Below are positions 1-8,551 of a stretch of DNA of 64,000 nt, piece after piece. The stretch lies in NCBI RefSeq assembly GCF_045617425.1, contig NZ_JAZLIO010000018.1, forward strand, positions 1 through 64,000. The letters are read 5' to 3'. The DNA is from Carnobacterium_B sp045617425 (GTDB lineage Bacteria > Bacillota > Bacilli > Lactobacillales > Carnobacteriaceae). A model generated the notes under the pieces. It had not been told where the DNA came from, made no database searches, and saw only the letters and a program-made list of their open reading frames with translations. Each line of letters starts with the position of its first letter. Position 1 is the stretch's first letter. A program made the translations under genes and the position numbers.

Positions 1-90
1 CTTAGCACTGCTAAGTCACCCTCACATTTGGTTCGTCTTACTTTGTTTAGTTTTCAAAGGTCTAAAGCGTGTTGTTTCGTTTGTGACAAC
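1..90 (-). other. rRNA operon leader region (16S gene expected just off the left edge)
   Basis: Read on the minus strand, this is a typical rRNA leader. It contains a boxA-like antitermination element at 43-63 (core CTTTGAAAACT followed by AAACAA), then AAGTAAGACGAACC, and a small stem at 1-15 (CTTAGC/GCTAAG around ACT). Firmicute 16S leaders have this layout downstream of their promoters, and lysS is often followed by an rRNA operon in this group. The 16S gene itself is not in the window, so this is an inference from leader and promoters. Confidence 0.75.
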
Positions 91-96
91 TCATTA

Positions 97-125
97 ATAA
101 TAGCATCTAGCGAATCATCTGTCAA
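97..125 (-). promoter_or_regulatory. rRNA promoter P2
   Basis: On the minus strand a consensus -35 TTGACA (120-125) is followed after exactly 17 bp by -10 TATTAT (97-102). It is the nearer of two tandem strong promoters that read toward the left edge into the boxA-containing leader. Confidence 0.85.
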
Positions 126-189
126 CAACTTTTTTAATTTTCTTTTCCGCTGTGTCGGTTTGTTTCAACCTGTCTCAGCGACATGTATT

Positions 190-218
190 AATATAACAGG
201 GATTCAGAGTATCGTCAA
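190..218 (-). promoter_or_regulatory. rRNA promoter P1
   Basis: Minus-strand -35 TTGACG (213-218), a 17-bp spacer and -10 TATATT (190-195). It lies about 93 bp upstream of P2, the spacing expected of tandem rrn promoters. The A/T-rich stretch at 219-260 just upstream could act as an UP element. Confidence 0.8.
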
Positions 219-437
219 TATCTTTCGACTAAAATTTAAAAAGAATTTTTAGAAGCGAACTTTCAAAATCACTACCTTTATCCGCAAGCGTTATTTTTCA
301 TCAAACAACGAATGAATATACTGCATTTTTTAATAATGTTCAATTTGAATGATTTTTCATTTTTTTACATATTTATCCTTTTTTGCTTAAAATGTACTTA
401 TTACAAAAGTTATTTTAAAACCTTTATATAGCCACCT
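219..437. other. intergenic stretch upstream of the rRNA promoters
   Basis: AT-rich DNA with long A and T runs and no coding frame with a ribosome binding site. I see no RNA gene here. It separates the rRNA promoters from the terminator of the permease gene. Confidence 0.5.
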
Positions 438-492
438 ATCAAAAAAGATCCTTTTCCCTATTACTTAATAGAGTTAAAGGATCTTTTTTGAT
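438..492. terminator. bidirectional terminator after the AI-2E family gene
   Basis: A 17-bp inverted repeat (arms about 438-454 and 475-491, core AAAGGATC/GATCCTTT) whose outer arms are A-run and T-run, so it can terminate in either direction. It sits about 50 bp past the stop of the minus-strand permease gene and insulates the rRNA operon. Confidence 0.8.
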
Positions 493-542
493 ATATAAAT
501 CTCTTATTTCTGATTTTATTAACTTTCTTAGAAATTTTACAA

Positions 543-1724
543 TTATTTTTTTTCTTGATATTTATCTGGAGTAAATTCTGTATTTTCATAATTACCTGCT
601 TCATCGCCATAATACTTGTTATAGCGTCGTTTAAATTTCCGGAATACGAATGTTGCCAACACTCTTGAAATAGCATAAATCGGTACTCCTAAAATTAAAC
701 CAACAAAACCAAGTAAATCTCCTAAAACAAGTAAGACAATGATTATCGTCAATGGATGGACGTTTAAGTTCTTACCCATAATATTTGGCTCAATTACGTT
801 TCCGTCTACGAACTGCACGACTACCCAGACGATGATCAATTTAAGAACCATAAACCATGAAATAGTAAATGCTACGATTATAGCTGGTATCATTGCAAGC
901 GTTGCACCTATATATGGAACAATACTTGTAAAGGTTACTACTATAGCCAATATCCCTGAGTATTCTAAACCAATGATCGTAAAACCAATAAACATCATGA
1001 TCCCAAGGGAAAGCGAGATCATTAATTGTCCTTTAATATACGACCCTACTTGCTCATTGATTGTTGCAAAGATATTTTTTGTATCTTTTCTAAATTTTGG
1101 TGGAATAATATTAAGCACATAGTTAAAAAACTTTTCATCATCTTTCAATAGAAAAAAGACGATGATTGGAAATGTTACGATTACGACTACTACGTTTGAA
1201 ACCGTAGAGAAAATACTTGTTAATCCACTTACCGCTGTATCAAAATAACTGACAACGACACTTGGTAGATTACTTACCCAACCATCCAGCCATTCTATAA
1301 AATCACTTGCCGCACTTTCTAATGGTGTATTCGCTACCCAGCTTAGGATAGTTCTTCCCATTGAATCTACATAGGAAGGAAAATTACTAACCAAACTTGT
1401 TACTTGCTCTTGTATTGGAGGAAATGCTAATGCTACCAAACCAGCTAAAATACCAATAATGGAAAAAAATAAAATGATTACTCCCCAAATTCGCTTTATT
1501 TTATGTCTTTCCATCCAGTCAACAACAGGATTTAGTAGATAATAAAAAATGAACGCTAAGATCAGTGGAGCTACTAAAGTAGAAAAGATAACTTTTAACG
1601 GTTCAAAAATAAAAGAAATAGCGTTATAAATATAGATGATTATCCCTAACATGATAAGAATCAGCAGGGTAAAGAGAATATTAGTGCCACCCAGATAATT
1701 CATAAATTTTGTTTTCTCTTTCAT
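543..1724 (-). CDS. AI-2E family transporter (UPF0118)
   Basis: 393 aa integral membrane protein with about eight hydrophobic segments: one near residues 15-35, a pair at about 40-65 and 80-105, and a cluster between about 175 and 365. This is the usual profile of the AI-2E/PerM family. A soluble stretch at about 110-170 between the early and late helices is typical, as is the GGTLAMIPA-like region (here IGATLAMIPAIIVA). Members have been linked to autoinducer-2 export or Na+/H+ exchange, so the substrate cannot be read from sequence. An SD (AGGAGG) lies just upstream. A paralogue occurs at 48330-49415. It is followed by a strong terminator. Confidence 0.85.
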   Translation of the reverse strand: MKEKTKFMNYLGGTNILFTLLILIMLGIIIYIYNAISFIFEPLKVIFSTLVAPLILAFIFYYLLNPVVDWMERHKIKRIWGVIILFFSIIGILAGLVALAFPPIQEQVTSLVSNFPSYVDSMGRTILSWVANTPLESAASDFIEWLDGWVSNLPSVVVSYFDTAVSGLTSIFSTVSNVVVVIVTFPIIVFFLLKDDEKFFNYVLNIIPPKFRKDTKNIFATINEQVGSYIKGQLMISLSLGIMMFIGFTIIGLEYSGILAIVVTFTSIVPYIGATLAMIPAIIVAFTISWFMVLKLIIVWVVVQFVDGNVIEPNIMGKNLNVHPLTIIIVLLVLGDLLGFVGLILGVPIYAISRVLATFVFRKFKRRYNKYYGDEAGNYENTEFTPDKYQEKK

Positions 1725-1820
1725 TAGATACCTCCTTGTTTTTTTGAGTTACTGTAGTGATGCAAATTTATGTAACATAATCTATTGCTCCTTTATTTTA
1801 AACTACTTTATATCTAAAGT

Positions 1821-1858
1821 AAAAAAAAGCAATCTCTTTAAAGAGATTGCTTTTTTTT
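1821..1858 (-). terminator. lysS terminator
   Basis: Perfect hairpin (AGCAATCTCTTT/AAAGAGATTGCT) flanked by A and T runs. It begins right at the lysS stop codon, so the T tract overlaps the gene end. It can work in both directions. Confidence 0.85.
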
Positions 1859-3356
1859 ATTGATTACGCATTGTTGGAAATAATAGTACATCTCGAATAG
1901 ATTGAGCATCTGTTAATAACATCACTAAACGGTCGATTCCAATTCCTAATCCACCTGTTGGAGGCATACCATACTCTAAAGATTCTAAGAAATCTTCATC
2001 AATCATATGGGCTTCATCATTTCCTAATGCACGTTCTTTCATTTGTGCTTCAAAACGTTCTCTTTGATCTATCGGATCATTTAATTCACTAAAGGCATTT
2101 CCATATTCATGTCCTACGATAAAAGCTTCAAAACGATCCGTAAATCGAGGATCTTCTGTGTTTTTCTTAGCTAATGGTGAAATTTCTAAAGGATGTCCGT
2201 AGATAAATGTCGGTTGAATCAATTTATCCTCTACAAATTTTTCAAAAAATTCATTTACCACATGACCAAACTGACTATGTTCAGTTACAGGAACATCATG
2301 TTCTTTAGCTAATACACGAGCTTCTTCATCTGTCATGTGTTGCCAAAAATCTACGCCTGAATGTTCTTTTATCGCATCAACCATATGTTGCCTTTTCCAA
2401 GAAGACTCTAAATCAATCGCTTGTCCATTGTACGTAATTTGCCCTGTACCTAATACACGTTGTGCTACGGTTCGAATCAATCCCTCAACTAAGTCCATTA
2501 CATCTTCAAAGTCAGTATAAGCAGTATAAGCTTCTAACATTGTAAACTCTGGATTATGAGTTGTGTCAACTCCTTCATTACGGAACACTCGACCAATTTC
2601 ATAAACCTTTTCCATTCCACCAACGATTAATCGTTTCAAATGCAGTTCAAGAGCTATACGCAAATAAAGTTCCATATCTAAAGCATTGTGGTGTGTAATG
2701 AATGGACGCGCAGCAGCTCCACCGGCTAAATTGTGAAGCGTTGGAGTTTCTACTTCTAAGTAATCTTGTTCATTCAAATAGTTACGAACTTCGCGAATGA
2801 TTTGGCTGCGTTTTGTAAAACGGTCAAAACTTTCACGATTGCTAATCAAGTCCAAGTAACGTTGGCGATAACGTTGCTCAACATTTGTCAACCCATGATA
2901 TTTATCTGGCAAAGGACGTAAAGCTTTTGAAAGTTGAGTGATAGAAGTTGGCTTGATGGTCACTTCACCCGTATCAGTTTTCATAATTGTTCCAGTAACC
3001 CCAATAAAGTCTCCTAAATCTGCATTTTTAAACGTCTCATAATCTTCTTCGCCAACAGTATCTTTACGAACATAAATTTGAATTTGTCCTTTACGATCTT
3101 GTAAGTGAGCAAACCCAACTTTACCTTTACCGCGTTTCGTCATAATTCGACCTGCAACAGTTGCCGTATCTTCTTTTTCAGCTATTTCTTCTTTAGTAAA
3201 TTCATCATACGCTTCATGTAATTCATTAGATAGGTGCGTTCTTTCGAAACGTCCACCAAAAGGATCCACCTTACGCTCACGTAAGGTATCAAGCTTTTCA
3301 CGGCGGACAATCAATTGATCATTTAATTCTTCATGGTTTATTTCTTCGTGGCTCAT
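1857..3356 (-). CDS. lysS: lysyl-tRNA synthetase, class II
   Basis: 499 aa, normal for bacterial LysRS. It charges tRNA-Lys with lysine at the cost of ATP. An N-terminal OB-fold anticodon-binding domain (about residues 60-170, VAGRIMTKRGKGKVGFAHLQD) is followed by the class II catalytic core, with motif 2 (FRNEGVDTTHNPEFTMLE) and motif 3 (GLGIGIDRLVMLL) near the C-terminus. The start has a GGAG ribosome site at about 8 bp. It is the last gene before the permease and the rRNA operon, has its own promoter and has a terminator on the stop codon, so it is probably monocistronic. Confidence 0.97.
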   Translation of the reverse strand: MSHEEINHEELNDQLIVRREKLDTLRERKVDPFGGRFERTHLSNELHEAYDEFTKEEIAEKEDTATVAGRIMTKRGKGKVGFAHLQDRKGQIQIYVRKDTVGEEDYETFKNADLGDFIGVTGTIMKTDTGEVTIKPTSITQLSKALRPLPDKYHGLTNVEQRYRQRYLDLISNRESFDRFTKRSQIIREVRNYLNEQDYLEVETPTLHNLAGGAAARPFITHHNALDMELYLRIALELHLKRLIVGGMEKVYEIGRVFRNEGVDTTHNPEFTMLEAYTAYTDFEDVMDLVEGLIRTVAQRVLGTGQITYNGQAIDLESSWKRQHMVDAIKEHSGVDFWQHMTDEEARVLAKEHDVPVTEHSQFGHVVNEFFEKFVEDKLIQPTFIYGHPLEISPLAKKNTEDPRFTDRFEAFIVGHEYGNAFSELNDPIDQRERFEAQMKERALGNDEAHMIDEDFLESLEYGMPPTGGLGIGIDRLVMLLTDAQSIRDVLLFPTMRNQ

Positions 3357-3410
3357 TATTTCCGCTCCATTTCTGTTATAAATTCGTTCGTACTCAAATC
3401 ATCACTCTTA

Positions 3411-3439
3411 ATAATGCCAACATAACGAAAAAAAAGCAA
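3411..3439 (-). promoter_or_regulatory. candidate lysS promoter
   Basis: Minus-strand TTGCTT (3434-3439), 17 bp, CATTAT (3411-3416) with TG one base upstream of the -10 (extended -10). About 55 bp upstream of the lysS start. No T-box or other leader structure was evident. Confidence 0.5.
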
Positions 3440-3611
3440 GGAAATTACAAATGTTCTCATGCATTTTCCCAACTTTTTTTATTTCACTTTCTAATTTAAC
3501 AACTAAATTAAGTGTTTTTCAGTTCACGTTCTTTTAATTTTGACATTTAGATTTCCTATAAAAATTTTATAAGTGGTCTATTAACATATTTCATAACCTA
3601 ATTAAAGAAGA

Positions 3612-3648
3612 AAAAAAGGGTTGAGACTTTAGCGACTCAACCCTTTAC
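3612..3648 (-). terminator. cysK terminator
   Basis: Minus-strand stem AAGGGTTGAG / CTCAACCCTT with a 10-nt loop, followed by a run of T. It starts about 10 bp past the cysK stop. Confidence 0.85.
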
Positions 3649-3657
3649 TTGATTTCA

Positions 3658-4587
3658 TTAATCTACGTATGGAAAAACTGCCGTTGACAGGTAACGTTCT
3701 CCATTGTCTGGTGCCACAGTAATGACTTTTTTACCTTGCCCTAATTTTATTGCCACATCAATCGCCCCTTTAATAGCAGCTCCTGAAGAAATACCAACCA
3801 ATAAACCTTCTTCAGCAGCTAAACGACGTGTCATTTCAAAGGCTTCATCACTTGAAACTTGTAACACTTCGTCATAGATAACCGTATCTAACACGTTAGG
3901 CACAAACCCTGTACCGATACCCTGTATTTTATGTGGTCCTTTAGCTCCACCACTTAGAACAGGCGATTCTGTCGGCTCTAAAGCATAGATTTTAACAGTA
4001 GGATTTGCTTTTTTTAATACTTGACCAACACCAGTTAATGTTCCCCCAGTACCAACTGCTGAAACAAATGCATCTGGTGCCACTCCACCAAAAGCTTCTA
4101 AAATCTCTGGACCAGTAGTAGCAGCATGTACGGCAGGATTAGCAATATTTTCAAATTGCATAGGCATAAAATAAGCTTTTGATTCTGCAAGCTCTTTCGC
4201 TTTGTTAATTGATCCAGTTATTCCATCCGCTCCTGGCGTTAGAATAAGTTCTGCACCGTATGCTTTCAATAACTTTCTACGTTCTATACTCATTGTATCA
4301 GGCATAACAAAAATAGCTTTGTAGCCTTTTGCAGCTGCGATCATTGCTAAACCAACTCCAGTATTTCCACTTGTCGGCTCTATAATTGTAGTGCCCGGTT
4401 TTAATTCACCTTCTTGTTCCGCTACTTCGATCATATTTAACGCAATACGATCTTTCACACTCCCACCAACGTTAAATGATTCGAGTTTTACGTAAACCTC
4501 CGCTGCATCTGCAGGAACGACTTTTGTTAAACGAATAATAGGGGTTTCTCCTATTAAATCCGTTACAGAATGAACTACTTTTACCAT
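3658..4587 (-). CDS. cysK: cysteine synthase A (O-acetylserine sulfhydrylase)
   Basis: 309 aa PLP enzyme that makes cysteine from O-acetylserine and sulfide. The PLP lysine is in GGSVKDR (Lys45). The substrate-binding loop TSGNTG lies at 72-77, and the phosphate-cradle glycines are in GTGGTLTG. Length and motifs fit CysK rather than cystathionine beta-synthase. An SD (AGGAGG) precedes ATG. It sits between hslO and lysS, as in many Bacillales and Lactobacillales, but with terminators on both sides, so it is probably transcribed alone. Confidence 0.95.
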   Translation of the reverse strand: MVKVVHSVTDLIGETPIIRLTKVVPADAAEVYVKLESFNVGGSVKDRIALNMIEVAEQEGELKPGTTIIEPTSGNTGVGLAMIAAAKGYKAIFVMPDTMSIERRKLLKAYGAELILTPGADGITGSINKAKELAESKAYFMPMQFENIANPAVHAATTGPEILEAFGGVAPDAFVSAVGTGGTLTGVGQVLKKANPTVKIYALEPTESPVLSGGAKGPHKIQGIGTGFVPNVLDTVIYDEVLQVSSDEAFEMTRRLAAEEGLLVGISSGAAIKGAIDVAIKLGQGKKVITVAPDNGERYLSTAVFPYVD

Positions 4588-4681
4588 ATAATGTTACCTC
4601 CTAAAATTAAGTTCTTTATCTTTTTAGTTTAAAGTTTATCGCTTACAATATCAAGCACAATGGTTTATTTGTTAAATGTGC

Positions 4682-4728
4682 ATAAAAAAAACCTAGACAG
4701 TAAATCGTTCTTTACCGTCTGAGGCCTA
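4682..4728 (-). terminator. hslO terminator
   Basis: Minus-strand imperfect stem (CCTCAGACGGTAAA / TTTACTGTCTAGG) followed by a run of eight T, immediately downstream of hslO. Confidence 0.8.
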
Positions 4729-4734
4729 ATTGTA

Positions 4735-5616
4735 TTAATTTTTTGAACTTTCTTTTAATTCTTCTAATTCTTCAACAGTATATTGATAATGTTTGCCACA
4801 GAAATGACAACTAGCTTCTGCACCTTGATCCTCAGTGATCATATCATCAATCTCTTTTCCACCTAAAGCAATGATTGCTCTAGCGAAACGATCTTTTGAA
4901 CAATCACACTTGAATGCTACAGGAGATTTTTCTAAAATTTTAGCATTGCCTTTGCCTACTAAACGTTCCAGAATCTCTTCAGGCTTTTCTCCACTATCCA
5001 TTAAATGAGATACCATAGGAATGGATGCAATACTTTCTTCTAGTTTAACAATGGTTTCCTCAGTTGCACCTGGCATAACTTGAATCATGAAACCGCCAGC
5101 TGTTTTTATCGATTCATCAGTGTCTACAAGAACACTTAATCCAAATGCTGAAGGTGTTTGTTCAGAATTCGCCATGTAATAAGTGAAATCTTCTCCTAAT
5201 TCTCCACTAACAAGAGGAACTTGACCTGCAAATGTATCCTTCATTCCAAGATCTTTCGTTACAGTCAATGTACCTTGAGTACCAACTGCTCCACGGACGT
5301 CAATTTTCCCTGCATCATTCAATTCCAAACTTACTTTCGGATTAGCAATATATCCTTTTACTTCACCTTTTCCGTTACTGTCTACTATAATATGTCCAGC
5401 TGGACCATCACCTTCAACTTTAACCGTGATTTTCTCATTTCCTTTTAAAGTAGCGCCCAACAATAATGCTCCGATCATTGTACGACCTAATGCTGCTGAT
5501 GATGCGCTCCATGTATCATGTCTTTGTTGTGCTTCTCTCACTGTTTCAGTTGCATCAATTGTATACACACGTACTTGCCCATCAAAACATATACTTTTCA
5601 ATAAATAATCTGACAT
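4735..5616 (-). CDS. hslO: Hsp33 redox-regulated chaperone
   Basis: 293 aa cytosolic holdase that is activated when its zinc-bound cysteines are oxidised. The C-terminal redox switch is complete: CDC at 237-239 and CHFC at 270-273, the CxC-Xn-CxxC arrangement of the family. The N-terminal domain has the family GxxLKGNEK-like region and the SxQTPSAFGLSV segment. An SD (AGGGG) precedes ATG. It lies between ftsH and cysK, the common order in Firmicutes, linking oxidative and proteostatic functions. It is flanked by terminators, so its own promoter is likely in the short gap after the ftsH terminator. Confidence 0.95.
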   Translation of the reverse strand: MSDYLLKSICFDGQVRVYTIDATETVREAQQRHDTWSASSAALGRTMIGALLLGATLKGNEKITVKVEGDGPAGHIIVDSNGKGEVKGYIANPKVSLELNDAGKIDVRGAVGTQGTLTVTKDLGMKDTFAGQVPLVSGELGEDFTYYMANSEQTPSAFGLSVLVDTDESIKTAGGFMIQVMPGATEETIVKLEESIASIPMVSHLMDSGEKPEEILERLVGKGNAKILEKSPVAFKCDCSKDRFARAIIALGGKEIDDMITEDQGAEASCHFCGKHYQYTVEELEELKESSKN

Positions 5617-5659
5617 TCTTTTAATCCCCTTTTATTTTTTAATAAGTGAAAATCCAGTA

Positions 5660-5699
5660 CAAAAGAGGGACGCAACATGGTCGCATCCCTCTTTTAATT
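5660..5699 (-). terminator. ftsH terminator
   Basis: Stem AAGAGGGATGCG / CGCGTCCCTCTT-type (arms AAAAGAGGGA and TCCCTCTTTT, with inner GCG/CGC pairs), ending in T. It lies between ftsH and hslO. Confidence 0.8.
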
Positions 5700-5712
5700 T
5701 TCGTTTGTTAGA

Positions 5713-7872
5713 TTACGAACGTTTTGAAGAATCATCTTCTGATTTATCTTCTGAATCTTTATCAAAATCAAGATCATCGTCTGTGCCTAGTTCTTTTTTA
5801 ACTTCATCAACGATATCTCCATTTTCGATTGCCTTTTTAGCTTCAGCTTCTTCTTCTTGCTCTTTTTTCAAACGAGCAGCTTCTTTAGCTTCACGAGCTT
5901 TTTTTACCTCTTCGAAAGAAGCACCTTCTGCTTCATGTGGAAATTCTTCTTTCGAACCATTAGTAGCTGGAGGCATTTCGCCTGTTTCAAACAAACTCTT
6001 AATCGTACGTTCATCTAATGTTTCAATCTCAAGAAGTTTTTCAGCAATTAATTTGTGCTCTGCTTTGTATTGTTCCAAGATTCTACGAGCTTCAGTATGA
6101 GCTTCAACAATAATACGACGAACTTCTTGATCAATTTCATAAGCAATTTGTTCAGAATAAGCTTTAGTTTGACCATAATCGCGTCCTACAAATACTTGAT
6201 GATTTCCTTCGTATTGAACAGGACCTAATTTTTCACTCATACCATATTCGGTAACCATACTACGAGCTAACTGAGTTGCTTGTTGGAAGTCATTGCTTGC
6301 TCCAGATGATTGAGAATTAAATACCATCTCTTCAGCTACACGTCCACCTAACAAACCAACAATTTGTTCAAACATTTCTTTTTTAGTCATTAAGAAGCGA
6401 TCTTCTTTAGGAAGCATGATTGCGTATCCGCCAGCTTTCCCACGAGGTACAATCGTAACTTTATGAACGACACGTGCATCATTTAGAACCATTCCGACAA
6501 TTGTATGTCCAGATTCATGATAAGCAACCATTGCACGTTCTGTTTTGCTAATGACACGATCTTTTTTAGCTGGACCAGCAATAACGCGGTCTTGTGCTTC
6601 ATCAAGATCAAGTGCATCAATTTCTTTTTTATTCCGGCGAGCTGCCACTAGAGCTGACTCATTTAACAAGTTTTCTAAATCTGCTCCAGAGAATCCTGGA
6701 GTTTGTCTTGCTACAACTGCTAAGTCAACATCAGGCGCTAAAGGTTTGTTTTTAGCATGTACTTTCAAGATAGCTTCACGACCCTTAACATCAGGACGAC
6801 CCACTAAAATTTGGCGGTCAAAACGACCTGGACGTAATAACGCTGGATCTAAGACGTCGGAACGGTTTGTAGCAGCAATGACGATAACTCCTTCATTTCC
6901 TGCAAAACCATCCATTTCAACTAGCAATTGATTTAATGTTTGCTCACGTTCGTCATGTCCGCCACCCATTCCTGCTCCACGTTGACGACCAACTGCATCG
7001 ATCTCATCAATAAAGATAATTGCTGGCGCTGCTTTTTTAGCATTTTCAAACAAATCACGTACACGACTTGCCCCTACCCCAACAAACATTTCAACGAATT
7101 CTGAACCTGAGATTGAGAAGAATGGTACTCCTGCTTCTCCGGCAACAGCTTTCGCAAGTAACGTTTTACCCGTTCCTGGAGGTCCTTCTAACAAGACACC
7201 TGCTGGAATGCGAGCTCCTAAAGCGGCAAAACGTCTAGGATCTTTCAAGAACTCTACTACTTCTACAAGCTCTTCTTTTTCTTCGTCTGCTCCTGCTACA
7301 TCAGAGAAACGAACTTTACTAGCTTTGCTGTCTGCTTCTTTAGCTTTTGATTTACCGAAGTTCATCACGCCACGTCCACCTTGACCGCCTCCACCTTGAC
7401 CACTTTGTCCCATCATCATATATATAAAGAAAACAAAAATAACTAAAGGTAATACTGAAATCAGTAACGTAACCCATATACCGGTTGTTTCTTCTTGTTG
7501 CGGTGTATATTCAATATTTTTTTCATCTGCTATTGCTGTAATCTCTTGTACAGAGGAGTCATTTTGCAGAATAGCTGTTGTAAATGTTGTATTTGCTGTT
7601 TCTGTTGTTCCAAAAATATCAACACCCTGACTAGAACTTTCCTCTGCAGGTTGTTCTTCTCGATACTCACCAGTAATTTGGTACACTCCAGCGTTAGGCT
7701 GAATCGTAAATGATTTTATTTTATTCTCTTCTAATTGCGTAACGAATTCGCTAGCTGAAAGGGTTGTACTATTCTGTCCTGAGTTTCCACCGGTTGCCCA
7801 AGTTACAATTCCTATTATGACTAAGAAAACGATCGCATAGAAGAACCCATTTTTAAAGAGTCCTTTTTTCAT
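5713..7872 (-). CDS. ftsH: ATP-dependent zinc metalloprotease FtsH
   Basis: 719 aa membrane-anchored AAA protease that degrades misfolded membrane proteins and short-lived regulators. Two transmembrane segments (about 10-27 and 132-154) flank an extracytoplasmic domain. Then come a Gly-rich linker, Walker A GPPGTGKT at 230-237, Walker B IIFIDEID, the second region of homology (ATNRSDVLDPALLRPGRFD) and the zinc motif HESGH. The tail after about residue 640 is long, acidic and Glu/Lys-rich, which is usual for lactic acid bacteria. SD GAAGGAGG. It follows hpt and tilS as in other Firmicutes, but has its own promoter in the hpt-ftsH gap. Confidence 0.98.
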   Translation of the reverse strand: MKKGLFKNGFFYAIVFLVIIGIVTWATGGNSGQNSTTLSASEFVTQLEENKIKSFTIQPNAGVYQITGEYREEQPAEESSSQGVDIFGTTETANTTFTTAILQNDSSVQEITAIADEKNIEYTPQQEETTGIWVTLLISVLPLVIFVFFIYMMMGQSGQGGGGQGGRGVMNFGKSKAKEADSKASKVRFSDVAGADEEKEELVEVVEFLKDPRRFAALGARIPAGVLLEGPPGTGKTLLAKAVAGEAGVPFFSISGSEFVEMFVGVGASRVRDLFENAKKAAPAIIFIDEIDAVGRQRGAGMGGGHDEREQTLNQLLVEMDGFAGNEGVIVIAATNRSDVLDPALLRPGRFDRQILVGRPDVKGREAILKVHAKNKPLAPDVDLAVVARQTPGFSGADLENLLNESALVAARRNKKEIDALDLDEAQDRVIAGPAKKDRVISKTERAMVAYHESGHTIVGMVLNDARVVHKVTIVPRGKAGGYAIMLPKEDRFLMTKKEMFEQIVGLLGGRVAEEMVFNSQSSGASNDFQQATQLARSMVTEYGMSEKLGPVQYEGNHQVFVGRDYGQTKAYSEQIAYEIDQEVRRIIVEAHTEARRILEQYKAEHKLIAEKLLEIETLDERTIKSLFETGEMPPATNGSKEEFPHEAEGASFEEVKKAREAKEAARLKKEQEEEAEAKKAIENGDIVDEVKKELGTDDDLDFDKDSEDKSEDDSSKRS

Positions 7873-7946
7873 TGTGCCCTCCTTCTACAAACAAACTTTT
7901 TAAGTTCAATTCTGTATTTTATTGTAAATGATTCTTAATTTTATTA

Positions 7947-7975
7947 ATTGTAACATATTTGACCAACATTGACCA
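7947..7975 (-). promoter_or_regulatory. candidate ftsH promoter
   Basis: Minus-strand TGGTCA (7970-7975), 17-bp spacer, TACAAT (7947-7952) preceded by TG plus one base (extended -10). It begins at the hpt stop codon and is about 75 bp upstream of ftsH. Confidence 0.55.
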
Positions 7976-7976
7976 T

Positions 7977-8519
7977 TTATTTCTCTTCGTAAATTTCAGG
8001 TTTTAAAACTCCGATATATGGTAAGTTCCGATATCTTTCGGCATAATCCAATCCATAACCAACCACAAATTCATTGGGAACTAAGAATCCAACATAATCC
8101 GCTTTAATATCTACAACGCGACCTTCTGGTTTATCTAATAATGTGACGATTCTTACTGATCGAGCTTTACGGTATTTAAACATATCTATCAGGTAGTTTA
8201 GTGTACGTCCGCTATCAATAATGTCTTCTACTAACAACAAATCACGGCCCTCAACAGTTGTATTTAAGTCCTTCACTATTTTCACTTCACCTGATGAAAC
8301 TGTTCCATTCCCGTAACTTGAAACATCCATAAAATCCATTTCTAAATAAATATCCATTTCTTTTACAAGATCAGATAAAAAAGGCATAGCTCCCTTTAGG
8401 ATGCCGACTACTAGTGGGTTCTTATCTTGGTAGTCTTCTGTCAATTGCTTACCTAGTTCTCTTGTCTTTTCAGCTAATTCATCCTGTGAAAAAAGCACGC
8501 GTTCAATATCATTTTTCAT
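7977..8519 (-). CDS. hpt: hypoxanthine phosphoribosyltransferase
   Basis: 180 aa purine-salvage enzyme converting hypoxanthine or guanine plus PRPP to IMP or GMP. The type I PRTase PRPP-binding loop VEDIIDSGRT is at 97-106. The ILKGAMPF segment (40-47) and the LDKPEGR region are as in HPRT. SD AAGGAG precedes ATG. It lies downstream of tilS with a short gap and upstream of ftsH; tilS-hpt-ftsH is a conserved Firmicute order. Confidence 0.96.
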   Translation of the reverse strand: MKNDIERVLFSQDELAEKTRELGKQLTEDYQDKNPLVVGILKGAMPFLSDLVKEMDIYLEMDFMDVSSYGNGTVSSGEVKIVKDLNTTVEGRDLLLVEDIIDSGRTLNYLIDMFKYRKARSVRIVTLLDKPEGRVVDIKADYVGFLVPNEFVVGYGLDYAERYRNLPYIGVLKPEIYEEK

Positions 8520-8551
8520 TATTTAAGTTCTCCTTTTCATCACGTCTACTC

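Noticed and set aside
28..252. Plus-strand 74-codon frame at the left edge
   Set aside because: It covers the two rRNA promoters and boxA region on the opposite strand; no ribosome site.
739..1122. Plus-strand 127-codon frame
   Set aside because: Antisense to the well-supported AI-2E permease gene; no ribosome site and mirror composition.
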